Positions 1 through 10,867 of a stretch of 47,310 nt of DNA are shown here, in pieces (the first letter of the stretch is position 1; each line of letters begins with the position of its first letter). Where the stretch lies: NCBI RefSeq assembly GCF_006335005.1, contig NZ_VDMP01000027.1:524058-571367 (forward strand), in the 5' to 3' direction. Below the pieces are notes generated by a model, which was not told where the DNA came from, made no database searches, and was given only the letters and a program-made list of their open reading frames with translations. A program made the translations under genes and the position numbers. The DNA is from Nocardioides albidus. GTDB taxonomy: Bacteria > Actinomycetota > Actinomycetes > Propionibacteriales > Nocardioidaceae.

Positions 1-17
1 CCGGGGCCGATCCGTCG

Positions 18-743
18 GTGGTGGAGGTCGCCTCGCCCTGTGGGCCGGCGACGGCCGACCCGGTCCTGGAGCGGATCCGCAAGCTGCTGGCGAAGGCGGA
101 GTCGACGGTGTTCGAGGCCGAGGCGGAGGCGCTGACGGCCAAGGCTCAGCAGCTGATGGCGCGGCACGCCGTCGACCGCGCGCGGCTCCTCGACCACGGC
201 CGGCCCCTGGCGGACGATCGCCCGAGCATGGTCAGGCTCCCGTTGGAGGCGCCCTACGCGAGCGCCAAGGGCGTGCTGCTCGCGGCCGTCGCACAGGCGA
301 ACCGCTGTCGCTCGGTCGAGCTCGGCGGACTCGGTCTGGCCGCCGTCGTCGGTCACGCCGAGGACCTCGCTGCCGTCGACGTCCTCTTCACCTCCCTGCT
401 CGTGCAGGCCGGCAACGCGCTGGCCGCGGCCGCCCGGGACGCCGGGGCCGGTGATCGCGTCCGGTCCAGTGCCTTCCGGCAGTCCTTCCACCTCGGCTTC
501 GCCGCCCGGATCCGCGAGCGGCTGACGGCAGTGGAGGCGGCGGTGCTGGCGGACCCGTCGTCCTCCGGCTCCCTGCCGGTGCTCAGGTCGCGGGCCGGGG
601 TTGTCGACGACGAGTTCGAGCGGCTCTTCGGCGGCCGGTTGCGGGACCGCTCGATCGGCGGGAGGTACGACGCGTGGGGCGCGGCGCAGGGACGATCGGC
701 CGCCGACCGTGCGCGGCTGCGCGCTGGCGAGCTCTCGGCATGA
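18..743 (+). CDS. DUF2786 domain protein (possibly 5'-incomplete)
   Basis: The N-terminal third (about residues 16-60) carries the DUF2786 signature: an 'IRKLLAKAEST' helix followed by a helix ending 'AKAQQLMARHAVD'. The rest is alpha-helical and Ala/Arg-rich, and matches the usual companion region of DUF2786 proteins in actinobacteria. No enzymatic motif is visible and the function of the family is not established. GTG at 18 is the first start in the window, but the frame is open to the window edge, so the real start may lie upstream. The stop at 741-743 merges into the AGGAGG that serves the next gene, so the two genes are probably co-transcribed. Family call is fairly sure; role unknown. 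Confidence 0.7.
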   Translation: MVEVASPCGPATADPVLERIRKLLAKAESTVFEAEAEALTAKAQQLMARHAVDRARLLDHGRPLADDRPSMVRLPLEAPYASAKGVLLAAVAQANRCRSVELGGLGLAAVVGHAEDLAAVDVLFTSLLVQAGNALAAAARDAGAGDRVRSSAFRQSFHLGFAARIRERLTAVEAAVLADPSSSGSLPVLRSRAGVVDDEFERLFGGRLRDRSIGGRYDAWGAAQGRSAADRARLRAGELSA

Positions 744-752
744 GGAGGCACG

Positions 753-1301
753 ATGAGAGACATGACCACTCCGACCCTCGGCCCGGGCCACACCCGCGCG
801 GATCTCGACCGGATGCCCGACGACGGCAACCGCTACGAGCTGCTCGAGGGTGAGATCGTCATGTCGCCGTCGCCCTCCTTCGATCACCAGCGCTCGTCCG
901 GCAACCTCTACTTCGCGTTGCGGCTCGCATGCCCCACGGGACTCGTCGTCCTCGCTGCGCCCTTCGACGTGCAGGTGGAGGAGCTGTCCGTGGTCGAGCC
1001 CGACCTTCTCGTCGTCGAGCGCGACCGGCCCGAGCAGCGCGGTCTGACGGGCGCGCCGCTCCTGGTCGTCGAGATCCTCTCGCCGAGCAGTCGTGGCCGC
1101 GACCAGGTGCGCAAGAAACGGATCTACGAGCGGGCCGGCGTGCCGTCGTACTGGATCCTCGACCCCGAGGTCCCGAGCCTCACCGCGTGGGAGTTGCGGG
1201 ACGGCCGCTACGAGGTGGCGGCGCTGGTCGCGGGCGACGAGGAGTGGACCGCCGCCGCGCCGTACGACATCTCCCTCGTCCCGGCGCGTCTGCTCGACTG
1301 A
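753..1301 (+). CDS. Uma2 family (DUF820) endonuclease-fold protein
   Basis: A 182-residue protein with the layout of the Uma2/DUF820 family, a PD-(D/E)XK nuclease fold common in cyanobacteria and actinobacteria. Visible marks are 'RYELLEGEIVMSPSPS' near residue 27, 'VEPDLLVVE' near 88 (the acidic residue of the active site), 'PLLVVEILSPSS' near 105 (E-x-L-S-P core) and 'KKRIYERAGVPSYWILDP' near 120. Known for the family: nuclease fold, no general function proven, no partner methylase. The start at 753 is chosen because AGGAGG (743-748) lies four bases upstream; an alternative ATG at 762 would remove three residues. No methylase or other restriction partner adjoins it. Confidence 0.85.
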   Translation: MRDMTTPTLGPGHTRADLDRMPDDGNRYELLEGEIVMSPSPSFDHQRSSGNLYFALRLACPTGLVVLAAPFDVQVEELSVVEPDLLVVERDRPEQRGLTGAPLLVVEILSPSSRGRDQVRKKRIYERAGVPSYWILDPEVPSLTAWELRDGRYEVAALVAGDEEWTAAAPYDISLVPARLLD

Positions 1302-1321
1302 CTCCGGCGGAAGGTTCCCGA

Positions 1322-1338
1322 GTTCGCCGACCGCGAAC
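1322..1338. promoter_or_regulatory. Probable ClgR operator in front of lon
   Basis: The site reads GTTCGC-N5-GCGAAC, a perfect dyad. It matches the motif GTTCGC-5N-GCG described for ClgR, the activator of clp and lon genes in Streptomyces and relatives. It lies about 40 bases before the lon start, where an activator site would be expected. The sequence is seen directly; binding by ClgR is inferred from family knowledge. The clgR gene is not in the window. Confidence 0.75.
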
Positions 1339-1339
1339 G

Positions 1340-1359
1340 GCGGAACAGCCCTGTTCCGC
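1340..1359. promoter_or_regulatory. Second dyad in the lon leader
   Basis: Two perfect 9-bp arms, GCGGAACAG and CTGTTCCGC, are separated by CC. The dyad starts two bases after the ClgR-type box and ends 17 bases before the lon start codon, so it probably lies in the core promoter or 5' leader. It could be an operator for a second regulator or an RNA hairpin. It does not match the HAIR motif of HspR. Its role is unknown. Confidence 0.5.
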
Positions 1360-1376
1360 CCGGCATTGGAAGGGTC

Positions 1377-3716
<2,340 letters not shown>

Positions 3717-3729
3717 TCTGGCGCCGCCT

Positions 3730-3813
3730 CATGTAACTCGGTGTTCCGTCGTCTACCACGGTCTCGTGACCGGTCAGGAGACCGTGGTAGTTGCACGAAC
3801 ACCGAGTTACATG
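3730..3813. repeat. 84-bp palindromic repeat, copy 1 (partly decayed)
   Basis: The outer arms are 17-bp perfect inverted repeats beginning CATGTAACTCGG (3730-3746 and 3797-3813). A second pair of 13-bp arms, CTACCACGGTCTC and its complement, lies inside (3753-3765 and 3778-3790). The centre is the self-complementary TGACCGGTCA. Only the six bases between the two arm pairs have lost pairing. It fills the gap between the convergent stops of lon and the XPB helicase. A better-preserved copy is at 41713-41800, also between convergent genes. It could act as a bidirectional terminator, a protein-binding dyad or a small mobile palindrome. Confidence 0.9.
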
Positions 3814-3838
3814 ACGCGGGCCCCCGCCCGACACCCCC

Positions 3839-5497
3839 TCAGGCGCCGGCGAGGTCCTCGGCGTCGATGATCCGGTACGCATAGCCCTGCTCGGCGAGGA
3901 AGCGCTGCCGGTTCTGGGCGAACTCGGCGTCGACGGTGTCGCGGGCGACGATCGTGTAGAAGTGCGCGACCTTCCGCTCACCGTCGGGCCCGGGCTCGCC
4001 CGGCCGCAGCAGCCGTCCGAGCCGCTGGGCCTCCTCCTGGCGTGACCCGAACGACCCGGACACCTGGATCGCGACCTCGGCGGTCGGCAGGTCGATGGAG
4101 AAGTTGGCGCCCTTCGACACGACCAGCAGTCCGACCTCCCCGGACCGGAAGGCGTCATAGAGCCGCTGGCGCTCCTTGACCGTGGTCTGGCCGGTGATGA
4201 CGGGAGCGTCCAGCGTCTCGGCGAGCTCGTCGAGCTGCTCGAGGTACTGGCCGATCACCAGCGTCGGCTGACCCGCGTGGCGGGTGACGAGGTCGCGCAC
4301 GACACCGAGCTTCTCCGGGGTGCAGGCGGCGAGACGGTACCTCTCCTCCGGCTCCGCGGTCGCGTACGTCATCCGCGCGGAGTCGGGGAGCGAGACGCGC
4401 ACCTCGATGCAGTCGGCCGGGGCGATCCAGCCCTGTGCCTCGATGTCCTTCCACGGGGCGTCGTACCGCTTCGGCCCGATCAGGGAGAACACGTCGCCCT
4501 CGCGCCCGTCCTCGCGCACCAGGGTCGCGGTCAGCCCGATCCGCCGGCGCGCCTGGAGGTCCGCGGTCATCCGGAAGATCGGCGCCGGCAGCAGGTGCAC
4601 CTCGTCGTACACGATGAGGCCCCAGTCGCGGGCGTCGAAGAGCTCGAGGTGCGGATAGACACCCTTCCGCTTGGTGGTGACGACCTGGTACGTCGCGATG
4701 GTGACCGGCCGGATCTCCTTGACGGTGCCCGAGTACTCGCCGATCTCGTCCTCGGTCAGGGACGTACGGCGAACCAGCTCGTCCTTCCACTGCCGGGCGC
4801 TGACGGTGTTGGTGACCAGGATGAGCGTGGTCGCCTTGGCGTGCGCCATCGCGGCCGCGCCGACCAGGGTCTTGCCCGCCCCGCAGGGCAGGACCACCAC
4901 GCCGGAGCCGCCGTGCCAGAACGACTCGGCCGCGTCGCGCTGGTAGTCGCGCAGCGTCCAGCCCTCCTCGGCCAGGTCGATCGCGTGAGCCTCGCCATCG
5001 ACGTACCCGGCGTAGTCCTCGGCCGGCCAACCCAGCTTGAGCAGGGCCTGCTTGAGGTTGCCACGCTCGGAGGGATGGACCGCGACGGTGTCGTCGTCGA
5101 GCCGGGCGCCGAGCATCCCGGAGATCCGCTTCGCGCGCAGCACCTCCTCCAGCACGGGCCGGTCGCTCGAGGCGAGCACGAGCCCGTGCACGGGGTGCTT
5201 CTCCAGACGGAGCCGCCCGTAGCGGGCCATGGTCTCGGCGACGTCGACCAGCAGCGCATGCGGGACCGGGTAGCGCGACCAGGTCAGCAGCGTGTCGACC
5301 ACCTGCTCCGCGTCGTGCCCGGCCGCCCGCGCGTTCCACAGCCCCAGCGGAGTGAGCCGGTAGGTGTGGATGTGCTCCGGCGAGCGCTCCAGCTCGGCGA
5401 AAGGTGCGATCGCCTTGCGGCACTCGGCGGCCTGCGGGTGGTCGACCTCCAGCAGCAGCGACTTGTCCGACTGCACGATCAGGGGTCCGTCTGTCAC
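3839..5497 (-). CDS. XPB/ERCC3-type DNA repair helicase
   Basis: A 552-residue superfamily 2 helicase of the bacterial XPB group, homologous to mycobacterial Ercc3 (Rv0861c). Residues 1-180 form the XPB N-terminal domain. Walker A 'LPCGAGKT' is at about 203-210, the DEVH box at 298-301 and motif III 'GLTAT' at 321-325. The C-terminal half holds the second RecA domain with 'QRLGRLLRPGEPG'. Known role: ATP-dependent 3'-5' unwinding linked to nucleotide excision repair. The GTG start at 5497 is supported by a -10 element TAGACT six bases upstream, so the mRNA is probably leaderless. The next minus-strand gene upstream encodes its usual neighbour, a helicase-associated protein. Confidence 0.95.
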   Translation of the reverse strand: MTDGPLIVQSDKSLLLEVDHPQAAECRKAIAPFAELERSPEHIHTYRLTPLGLWNARAAGHDAEQVVDTLLTWSRYPVPHALLVDVAETMARYGRLRLEKHPVHGLVLASSDRPVLEEVLRAKRISGMLGARLDDDTVAVHPSERGNLKQALLKLGWPAEDYAGYVDGEAHAIDLAEEGWTLRDYQRDAAESFWHGGSGVVVLPCGAGKTLVGAAAMAHAKATTLILVTNTVSARQWKDELVRRTSLTEDEIGEYSGTVKEIRPVTIATYQVVTTKRKGVYPHLELFDARDWGLIVYDEVHLLPAPIFRMTADLQARRRIGLTATLVREDGREGDVFSLIGPKRYDAPWKDIEAQGWIAPADCIEVRVSLPDSARMTYATAEPEERYRLAACTPEKLGVVRDLVTRHAGQPTLVIGQYLEQLDELAETLDAPVITGQTTVKERQRLYDAFRSGEVGLLVVSKGANFSIDLPTAEVAIQVSGSFGSRQEEAQRLGRLLRPGEPGPDGERKVAHFYTIVARDTVDAEFAQNRQRFLAEQGYAYRIIDAEDLAGA

Positions 5498-5503
5498 CGC
5501 ACG

Positions 5504-5509
5504 AGTCTA
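5504..5509 (-). promoter_or_regulatory. Likely -10 element of the XPB helicase gene (leaderless)
   Basis: On the minus strand the hexamer TAGACT ends six bases before the GTG start. This spacing would place the transcription start at the start codon. No Shine-Dalgarno sequence is visible. The upstream part of the promoter would fall inside the repeat cluster that follows. Confidence 0.5.
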
Positions 5510-5517
5510 GTTGGAGG

Positions 5518-5927
5518 GCGCGAGCGCGTCGCTCGTACCTCGCGCCGCGCTGCCGCGCACGCGGTCGAGTCCGGTAGGTGGTTCCGTCCGCCTGGCGGCC
5601 ACACCGTCGGCTCGCGGAAAGCCTCGGCTCCTGCGCTCCGGTCGCTCCTTCGTCGCTCTCTCCGCTCCGTCGCCCACGCTTCCCGCGACGACCGACGTCG
5701 CTCCTCTAATCGCGCGAGCGCGTCGCTCCTTCGTCGCGCCGCGCTGCCGCGCACGCGGTCGAGTCCGGTAGGTGGGTCCGTCCGCCTGGCGGCCACACCG
5801 TCGGCTCGCGGAAAGCTCGGCTCCTGCGCTCCGGTCGCTCCTCCGTCGCTCTCCCCGCTCCGTCGCCCACGCTTCCCGCGACGGCCGACGTCGCTCCTTC
5901 GTCGCGCCGCGCTGCCGCGCCCGCCGG
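5518..5927. repeat. Intergenic GC-rich repeat cluster 1 (period about 194 bp)
   Basis: This gene-free stretch holds two full units, each starting with GCGCGAGCGCGTCGCTC (5518 and 5712), and a partial third near 5891. Each unit carries, in order, a 'CGCGCCGCGCTGCCGCGC' block, a 'GGTCGAGTCCGGTAGGTGG' block, 'CCGTCCGCCTGGCGGCCAC', and a run of CGCTCC/TCGCTCC words. The same repeat occurs at 15512-16140 and 29905-30140. The cluster runs up to the stop codon of the helicase-associated gene and lies directly upstream of the XPB promoter. Long open frames cross it on both strands but they are by-products of GC-rich repetition; no gene is called here. Confidence 0.88.
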
Positions 5928-5937
5928 CCGCTGCCGG

Positions 5938-8226
5938 CTACCCGACCGGGATGACCCTGCCGATCCGGTGCACGGCATAGCGGCGCTCCGCGTCGGGGTC
6001 GTCCTCGCCGGCGTCCGCGTCGAGGGCGGTGAGCTGGCCACCCTCGACCACGAGGGGACGGACGGTCCGCTCCGAGACGACGCCCTGGTTGTCGGTGAAG
6101 GCGATGAGCACGGCGCCGCCCCGCTCGATCGCGTCGCGCAGGGCCGAGAGCACCCCGCCACCCGGGGCGGAGGCCGAGGCGGGCCGGGAGCGAGCCGCCT
6201 CGTCGCCCTCGCGCACCGTCGCCACGGCGGAGGCGGCCTGGGCCGCCTGCCGGGCGGCCGCCCGGGCGGCGTCGGCGCGGTCGCGGGTCCGGGGCGGGCG
6301 GGCCCGCAGTGCGTCCGGGGCGCCGACGCGGACGACGCCGTCGGGGCCCTCGACCACGGGCGCCAGTCCGAGCTCACGCAGCCGCGGGAGGAGGACGTCG
6401 ATCGGCTGCGTGGACACGAGGACCGTGGGCGCGATCCGCTGGAGCCCGAGCCCGGGGGCCTTGGGGTGGTTGACCAGGGCGGCGAGCGCGGCCTCGTCCT
6501 CGGAGCGCACGAACGAGGACGCCATCCCCACCCGCAGCCGGCCGAAGGAGCGGACCACGTCGTCGATCAGGTAGCTCAGCGGCTGCGGGACGGGCGTGCG
6601 CGAGGCCGCCAGCACGAATGCGTGCAGCTCGGCGGCCGTCCAGCCGGCGTCCAGCGCACGGCGTACCGAGCCGGCGGTGAAGCGGTAGACGGTCGCGGCC
6701 CCGTGCGACTCGACGTCGGCGACCTGCTGGAGGCGGCGCGCCAGGTCCGGCTCCAGCGGCCCCGGGGCGACGGCGGTCAGGTCGGCCTGGACGAGCACGT
6801 GGTCGACCGGGGGAGGCAGCAGGTCGGCCAGCACCGGGGCGGGGTCGTGTCCCTCCAGCAGCGGTCGGGCGTACGGCGCCAGCACGTCCGCGCCGGTGAG
6901 TCCGAGGACCGCGGCCTCGGCGACCGCCCACGCCACCAGGTCGGGGCGGGTACGGGGACGGCGCGGGCGCTCCCACGCGACCCGCGCGACGAGCGAGGGC
7001 AGACCGGTGCCGGCGGCGAGACCGTGCCCCTCCGGCAGGTCGGCGAGGATCCGCAGTGCCATCTCCTTGGCCTCCGGCATGCCGGAGGCCGAGAGCTCGG
7101 GGGTGAGCGCGTTCCACGGCTTCTGGTCCGGGCCCCGCTCGCCGACCAGCGAGGGGAGCCGCGAGCTCGACAGCCACGCGCGGGCCAGCACGGCCCACCG
7201 CTCGGCGACCGGGCGCTCGGCCCACTCGTCGAACACCGTGGTCGGCACCCACACCGGGTTGCCGTCGGCGTCGGCGCGCGTCGCCGCCAGACCCGCGTCG
7301 TGCGCGAGCTCGACCAGCAGCGCCGCCTCGGGCTCGGCGACCTGCAGCTGGGCCGCGGCGGCGCGCAGCTCCCGCACGCCCAGGCCGGTGGTGCGCAGCG
7401 CGGCGGCGGGCCGGCCGCCCCACCACTCGAGGAGCAGGCCCACGCGTCGTACGAGGTCGGTGGCGGCGCCGAGGGCCGCGCTGGCCGCCAGCCGGGGGGA
7501 GCGCGCTTCGGCGGCCACCGCGGGCGGTTCGTCGACCGGGCCGGTCGTCGTCCGGCCACCGCGCACGACCAGGCCGACCTCTCCGGGCACGACGAGCAGG
7601 CCGGGGAGGAGCGAGCCTCCCGGGACGAGCAGACGGTGGGCGACCAGGAGCTCGGCGGGGGTCTCGGCGTCCTCCGGGCGCAGGCCGACCCGGACGGTGC
7701 CGGACTTGGCTGTGCCGCCCTCCGTGATGACGTGGTCGAGCATCGCCCGGGCGGCCGGCGGCAGCGATGCGAGGACCTCGGCGATCTCCTCGGCGGGCCG
7801 GGCCGACGACGACCGTGGCCGCAGCCCGCTCACGCCGGCGTCCGCTCCGCCGATCATCGCGTCGGCCACGCCGCTGAGCGCGCGCAGCCCCTCGGGGGAG
7901 TCCCAGGCGAGCGCGAGATCGCGCAGCCGGGCGAGCGTCGCCTCGACGTACCCCGTCTCGGCGCGGACGATCGCGGCGACTTCGCGATCGGTGGTTTGAC
8001 CGGCGACGACGAGGGCATCAAGCACCGAGAGCTCGCCTCGGGTGAGGCCGTCGAGCGCGCGTGCGATCGAGTTCCTCACCGCAGCGCGGGACGCGAGTTG
8101 TCCGAAGTCGTGAGGGGCAGGGGTGGCCAGGTCGGGACGTGCGGTGAGCAGGCGCTGGAGCCGATCGTCGGGCCACGACCGCAACTGGTCGGCCAACGAC
8201 CGGTGTCCCCTCCGTCCCGCTCCCAC
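5938..8226 (-). CDS. Helicase-associated domain protein (XPB partner)
   Basis: A 762-residue protein with an XPB/Ssl2-like helicase-associated region (Helicase_C_3 type) but no Walker motifs, so it is unlikely to be a helicase by itself. The N-terminal half is helical with winged-helix-like segments ('[24 protein letters not shown]'-type, in part). The C-terminal half has '[17 protein letters not shown]', typical of the family. In M. tuberculosis the counterpart is Rv0862c, next to ercc3, so a joint role in DNA repair or transcription is plausible (inference). The frame stays open far upstream over the PP2C gene. GTG 8226 is chosen because TAGCGT lies seven bases before it; TTG at 8196 is the alternative. 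Confidence 0.85.
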   Translation of the reverse strand: MGAGRRGHRSLADQLRSWPDDRLQRLLTARPDLATPAPHDFGQLASRAAVRNSIARALDGLTRGELSVLDALVVAGQTTDREVAAIVRAETGYVEATLARLRDLALAWDSPEGLRALSGVADAMIGGADAGVSGLRPRSSSARPAEEIAEVLASLPPAARAMLDHVITEGGTAKSGTVRVGLRPEDAETPAELLVAHRLLVPGGSLLPGLLVVPGEVGLVVRGGRTTTGPVDEPPAVAAEARSPRLAASAALGAATDLVRRVGLLLEWWGGRPAAALRTTGLGVRELRAAAAQLQVAEPEAALLVELAHDAGLAATRADADGNPVWVPTTVFDEWAERPVAERWAVLARAWLSSSRLPSLVGERGPDQKPWNALTPELSASGMPEAKEMALRILADLPEGHGLAAGTGLPSLVARVAWERPRRPRTRPDLVAWAVAEAAVLGLTGADVLAPYARPLLEGHDPAPVLADLLPPPVDHVLVQADLTAVAPGPLEPDLARRLQQVADVESHGAATVYRFTAGSVRRALDAGWTAAELHAFVLAASRTPVPQPLSYLIDDVVRSFGRLRVGMASSFVRSEDEAALAALVNHPKAPGLGLQRIAPTVLVSTQPIDVLLPRLRELGLAPVVEGPDGVVRVGAPDALRARPPRTRDRADAARAAARQAAQAASAVATVREGDEAARSRPASASAPGGGVLSALRDAIERGGAVLIAFTDNQGVVSERTVRPLVVEGGQLTALDADAGEDDPDAERRYAVHRIGRVIPVG

Positions 8227-8233
8227 GGCCTCA

Positions 8234-8239
8234 ACGCTA
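8234..8239 (-). promoter_or_regulatory. Likely -10 element of the helicase-associated gene (leaderless)
   Basis: On the minus strand TAGCGT stands seven bases before the GTG start, with no Shine-Dalgarno sequence between. This fits a leaderless transcript and favours GTG 8226 over the downstream TTG. The divergent phosphatase gene starts at 8269, so both promoters share about 43 bases. Confidence 0.45.
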
Positions 8240-8268
8240 GACGAGTCCTCGTCAGCGGGCCCCCGCGC

Positions 8269-9108
8269 ATGAACCGGGTCGAGCTGCACCACGGTGCCGC
8301 GACCGATGTCGGGCTGGTCCGGGAGGTCAACGAGGACGCCTTCTTGGCGGACCCGCCCGTCTTCGTGGTCGCCGACGGCATGGGCGGGCACGACCGTGGC
8401 GACGTGGCGAGCACCTATGCCGTCGAGGAGCTCGCCCGCCTCGCCCACCGCGACTACGACCTCGAGGAGGGAGCCGCGGCGGTCGACGCGGCGCTCCAGG
8501 TCGCGCAGGACCGCCTGCTCGCCTATGACGAGGAGCAGCGCTCCGCCGGCGCCGGGGAGGCCTTCGCGGCCGGAACCACCGTGGTGCTCGCCCTCCTCGT
8601 GCAGTCCGCGGGCGGCCCGCACTGGCTGCTCGCCAACGTCGGGGACTCCCGGATCTACCGCTACAACGAGGGCGAGCTCGAGCAGATCAGCGTCGACCAC
8701 AGCCTGGTCCAGGAGCTCGTCGACGCCGGACGGATCACCGCCGACGACGCCGCGGTCCATCCGAGCCGCAATGTCATCACCCGCGCCCTCGGCGGTGCGG
8801 CGATGCCCGGCGCGGTCAGCGGCGCCGCCGACTACTACCTCCTGCCGCTCGCCGCGGCCGAGCGCCTGCTGCTGTGCTCGGACGGCGTGAGTGGCATGGT
8901 GGACGACGTGACCATCGCCTCGATCCTCGCCGGGTACGACGACCCGCGCGACGCCGCCGACGCGCTCGTCGCCGCCGCCGTCAGCGCGGGTGGGCACGAC
9001 AACGCGACAGCGGTCGTGGTCGATGTGGTGGGATTGGCGAACGACGACCCGTACGACTCGCACGCGCAGCGGCTGAGTCTGGAGCAGAAGTTGGGGGCAC
9101 TCCCATGA
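8269..9108 (+). CDS. PP2C-family protein serine/threonine phosphatase
   Basis: A 279-residue single-domain PPM/PP2C phosphatase. Metal-binding and catalytic motifs are all present: 'VREVNEDAF' near residue 18, 'VADGMGGH' at 34-41, '[11 protein letters not shown]' near 124, '[13 protein letters not shown]' near 203 and '[12 protein letters not shown]' near 243. No membrane segment is present, so it should be cytoplasmic. It removes phosphate from Ser/Thr in proteins, presumably the targets of an Hanks-type kinase encoded elsewhere. Its stop overlaps the start of the FHA gene (ATGA), so the two are translationally coupled and probably act in one pathway. The ATG at 8269 has no clear ribosome site; the frame continues upstream without support. 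Confidence 0.95.
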   Translation: MNRVELHHGAATDVGLVREVNEDAFLADPPVFVVADGMGGHDRGDVASTYAVEELARLAHRDYDLEEGAAAVDAALQVAQDRLLAYDEEQRSAGAGEAFAAGTTVVLALLVQSAGGPHWLLANVGDSRIYRYNEGELEQISVDHSLVQELVDAGRITADDAAVHPSRNVITRALGGAAMPGAVSGAADYYLLPLAAAERLLLCSDGVSGMVDDVTIASILAGYDDPRDAADALVAAAVSAGGHDNATAVVVDVVGLANDDPYDSHAQRLSLEQKLGALP

Positions 9109-10838
9109 CCCAGAGCGGTGATGCCTGGTCCTACCGCACCGGTGCGTGGTTCGCGGTCTTCGGACCCGAGGCCGCGATCGTGCTGCCCGCGTCGCAGAAG
9201 GAGCAGGTCGTGCGCCTCTGGGCGCTGGTCGACGGGGGTGCGGGCTTCGACGACGTCCTCGACGGGCTGCTCGCCTCCGGGCTGAGCCGGATCCCGGGGT
9301 TCGCTCTGGTCAGCAGCGACGAGGGCCCGACCCGGGTGCTGCTGCGCGGCGCCGGCGTGGTCGCCACCGTCACCGCCGCTGGCGAGACCGTCACGGTCGA
9401 CGGCGGCGCCAGCCACACCTGGGTCGAGCGGAGCCTCGACGACGTCACCGCGCTCAGCATCGAGCTGCCCGCCGACGAGGACGGCTCGCAGGACGGAGCC
9501 GACACGGCCCCAGGCGACCTGCAGATCCTGACCGGTCTGGTCAGGGTGGGCCGGATCGACCGCCCCGCCGTCGCCGCGACGTCCGCCCCCGCGACGCCCG
9601 TCCCCGCGGGGGTCGCCGAGTCCGCGGAGGAACCCGGCGACGAGCCCGGCCAGGACCCGGCGCCGGACGCCGGCCTGCCGCCCGCGGTCGGTGGTGCGCA
9701 CCTCGCCGCGGACCTGCCCGACGCGCCCACGGTGCCTCCGGTGCCGCCGACGCCGAGCGTGCCGCCGGTGCCGGACATGCCCGACGTGCCCGAGGTCCCC
9801 GAGCCGCCCCAGATCGACGAGGAGCCCGAGGACGACGAGCAGCCCGCGGAGGCGGCGCTGCCGACCGACGACGAGCCCAGCCCGTCCGACGAGCCCAGCC
9901 CGTCCGACGAGCCCAGCCCGCTCGACGAGCCCAGCCCGCTTGACGAGGACGCCGCGGCGGCGACGGAGGCCGCCCACCTCGACGACGACCCGGCCACCGA
10001 GGTCCTCGACATGGACGCCGACCTGGACGGCGACCTGGACGGCGAGACGGGCACGGACGAGGCGGTGGCCGATGCGCCTTCGACGCCCGCCCCCGACGGC
10101 TGGGTCACGCCCTGGGACACCCCGGCGCCCACCGACCAGTCCGACCAGGCCGACCAGTCCGACCAGGCCGACCAGTCCGACCAGGCCGAGCGACCCGCCG
10201 AGCCGCCGACGCCCGCCGTACCTCCGCCCGCGCCGTCGGGCGACGGGGCCGACGTCGCGCCTCCGGGATGGGTGCCGCCCCCGCCCCCGGGGGTCCCGGC
10301 CCCCGGTGCGCCGGACGCTCCCGACGCGCCTCCGCTGCCCATCGGATCGTGGGAGCCGGTGGGGCGCATCACCCCGCCGGCGCCCGGCGTCGAGCACGAC
10401 GGCCACACCGTCGCGGGGGCCGGCGAGCCGCCCGCGCCGCTGGTGCCTCCGGTCCCGGGTGCCCCGGCCGCGCCGCCGGTGACCCAGCCGGTCGCCAAGC
10501 TGCTGGTCTCCGACGGCCAGTCGGTCATCGTCGACCGCGCCATCCTCATCGGCCGGGCGCCGGAGGCGCGTCGGTTCACCTCGACCGAGCAGCCGATGCT
10601 CGTCACGGTGCCGAGCCGGCTCCACGAGATCTCCTCCACGCACGTCGAGGTCCGCCCCGGTACGGGTGCCGACCTCGGCACCGCGGTCGTGACCGACATG
10701 GGCTCGACCAACGGCACCGTCCTGGTGCAGCCGGGGCTGGGTCCTGAGGACCTCAAGCCCGGCATCGCCGTCCAGCTGATCCCCGGCGCGACCATCAACC
10801 TCGGTGACGGGATCACCATCCAGGTCACCCGTCCCTGA
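9105..10838 (+). CDS. FHA domain protein with long Pro/Asp-rich linker
   Basis: A 577-residue protein in three parts. Residues 1-145 form a conserved N-terminal domain ('[21 protein letters not shown]'-type start, in part). Residues 150-455 are low-complexity, rich in Pro, Asp, Glu and Ala, with two sets of six-residue tandem repeats. Residues 465-577 form an FHA domain with 'LIGRAPEAR', 'ISSTHVEV' and '[10 protein letters not shown]', the phosphothreonine-binding core. The start overlaps the phosphatase stop by four bases. Known for FHA domains: binding of phosphothreonine peptides. Inferred: a phospho-adaptor regulated by the adjacent phosphatase. The linker length probably varies between strains because it is built of DNA repeats. 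Confidence 0.9.
   Translation: MTQSGDAWSYRTGAWFAVFGPEAAIVLPASQKEQVVRLWALVDGGAGFDDVLDGLLASGLSRIPGFALVSSDEGPTRVLLRGAGVVATVTAAGETVTVDGGASHTWVERSLDDVTALSIELPADEDGSQDGADTAPGDLQILTGLVRVGRIDRPAVAATSAPATPVPAGVAESAEEPGDEPGQDPAPDAGLPPAVGGAHLAADLPDAPTVPPVPPTPSVPPVPDMPDVPEVPEPPQIDEEPEDDEQPAEAALPTDDEPSPSDEPSPSDEPSPLDEPSPLDEDAAAATEAAHLDDDPATEVLDMDADLDGDLDGETGTDEAVADAPSTPAPDGWVTPWDTPAPTDQSDQADQSDQADQSDQAERPAEPPTPAVPPPAPSGDGADVAPPGWVPPPPPGVPAPGAPDAPDAPPLPIGSWEPVGRITPPAPGVEHDGHTVAGAGEPPAPLVPPVPGAPAAPPVTQPVAKLLVSDGQSVIVDRAILIGRAPEARRFTSTEQPMLVTVPSRLHEISSTHVEVRPGTGADLGTAVVTDMGSTNGTVLVQPGLGPEDLKPGIAVQLIPGATINLGDGITIQVTRP
9870..9941 (+). repeat. Four 18-bp tandem repeats within the FHA gene
   Basis: Four units based on GACGAGCCCAGCCCGTCC follow each other without gaps and encode [12 protein letters not shown] repeats. 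The last two units carry C-to-T or related changes (CTC, CTT). The unit length keeps frame, so copy number can change without breaking the gene. Confidence 0.95.
10134..10187 (+). repeat. Three 18-bp tandem repeats within the FHA gene
   Basis: Three identical units GACCAGTCCGACCAGGCC encode DQSDQA repeats in the linker. Identity at the DNA level suggests recent duplication. Confidence 0.95.
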
Positions 10839-10867
10839 CCTGAGACCCGCTACTCGGAGCGCTCTGC

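Noticed and set aside
753..1301. A restriction-modification system involving the Uma2 protein
   Set aside because: There is no methylase or specificity gene nearby; Uma2 proteins usually occur alone.
5563..5575. GGTCGAGTCC in the 193-bp repeats, resembling the T arm of a tRNA
   Set aside because: No acceptor, D or anticodon stems can be formed around it, and it recurs in every unit of one repeat subtype.
8227..9063. A minus-strand reading frame that extends the helicase-associated gene by 279 codons over the phosphatase gene
   Set aside because: The extension lacks similarity to the family, is antisense to a clear PP2C gene, and a -10 element plus GTG marks the true start at 8226.
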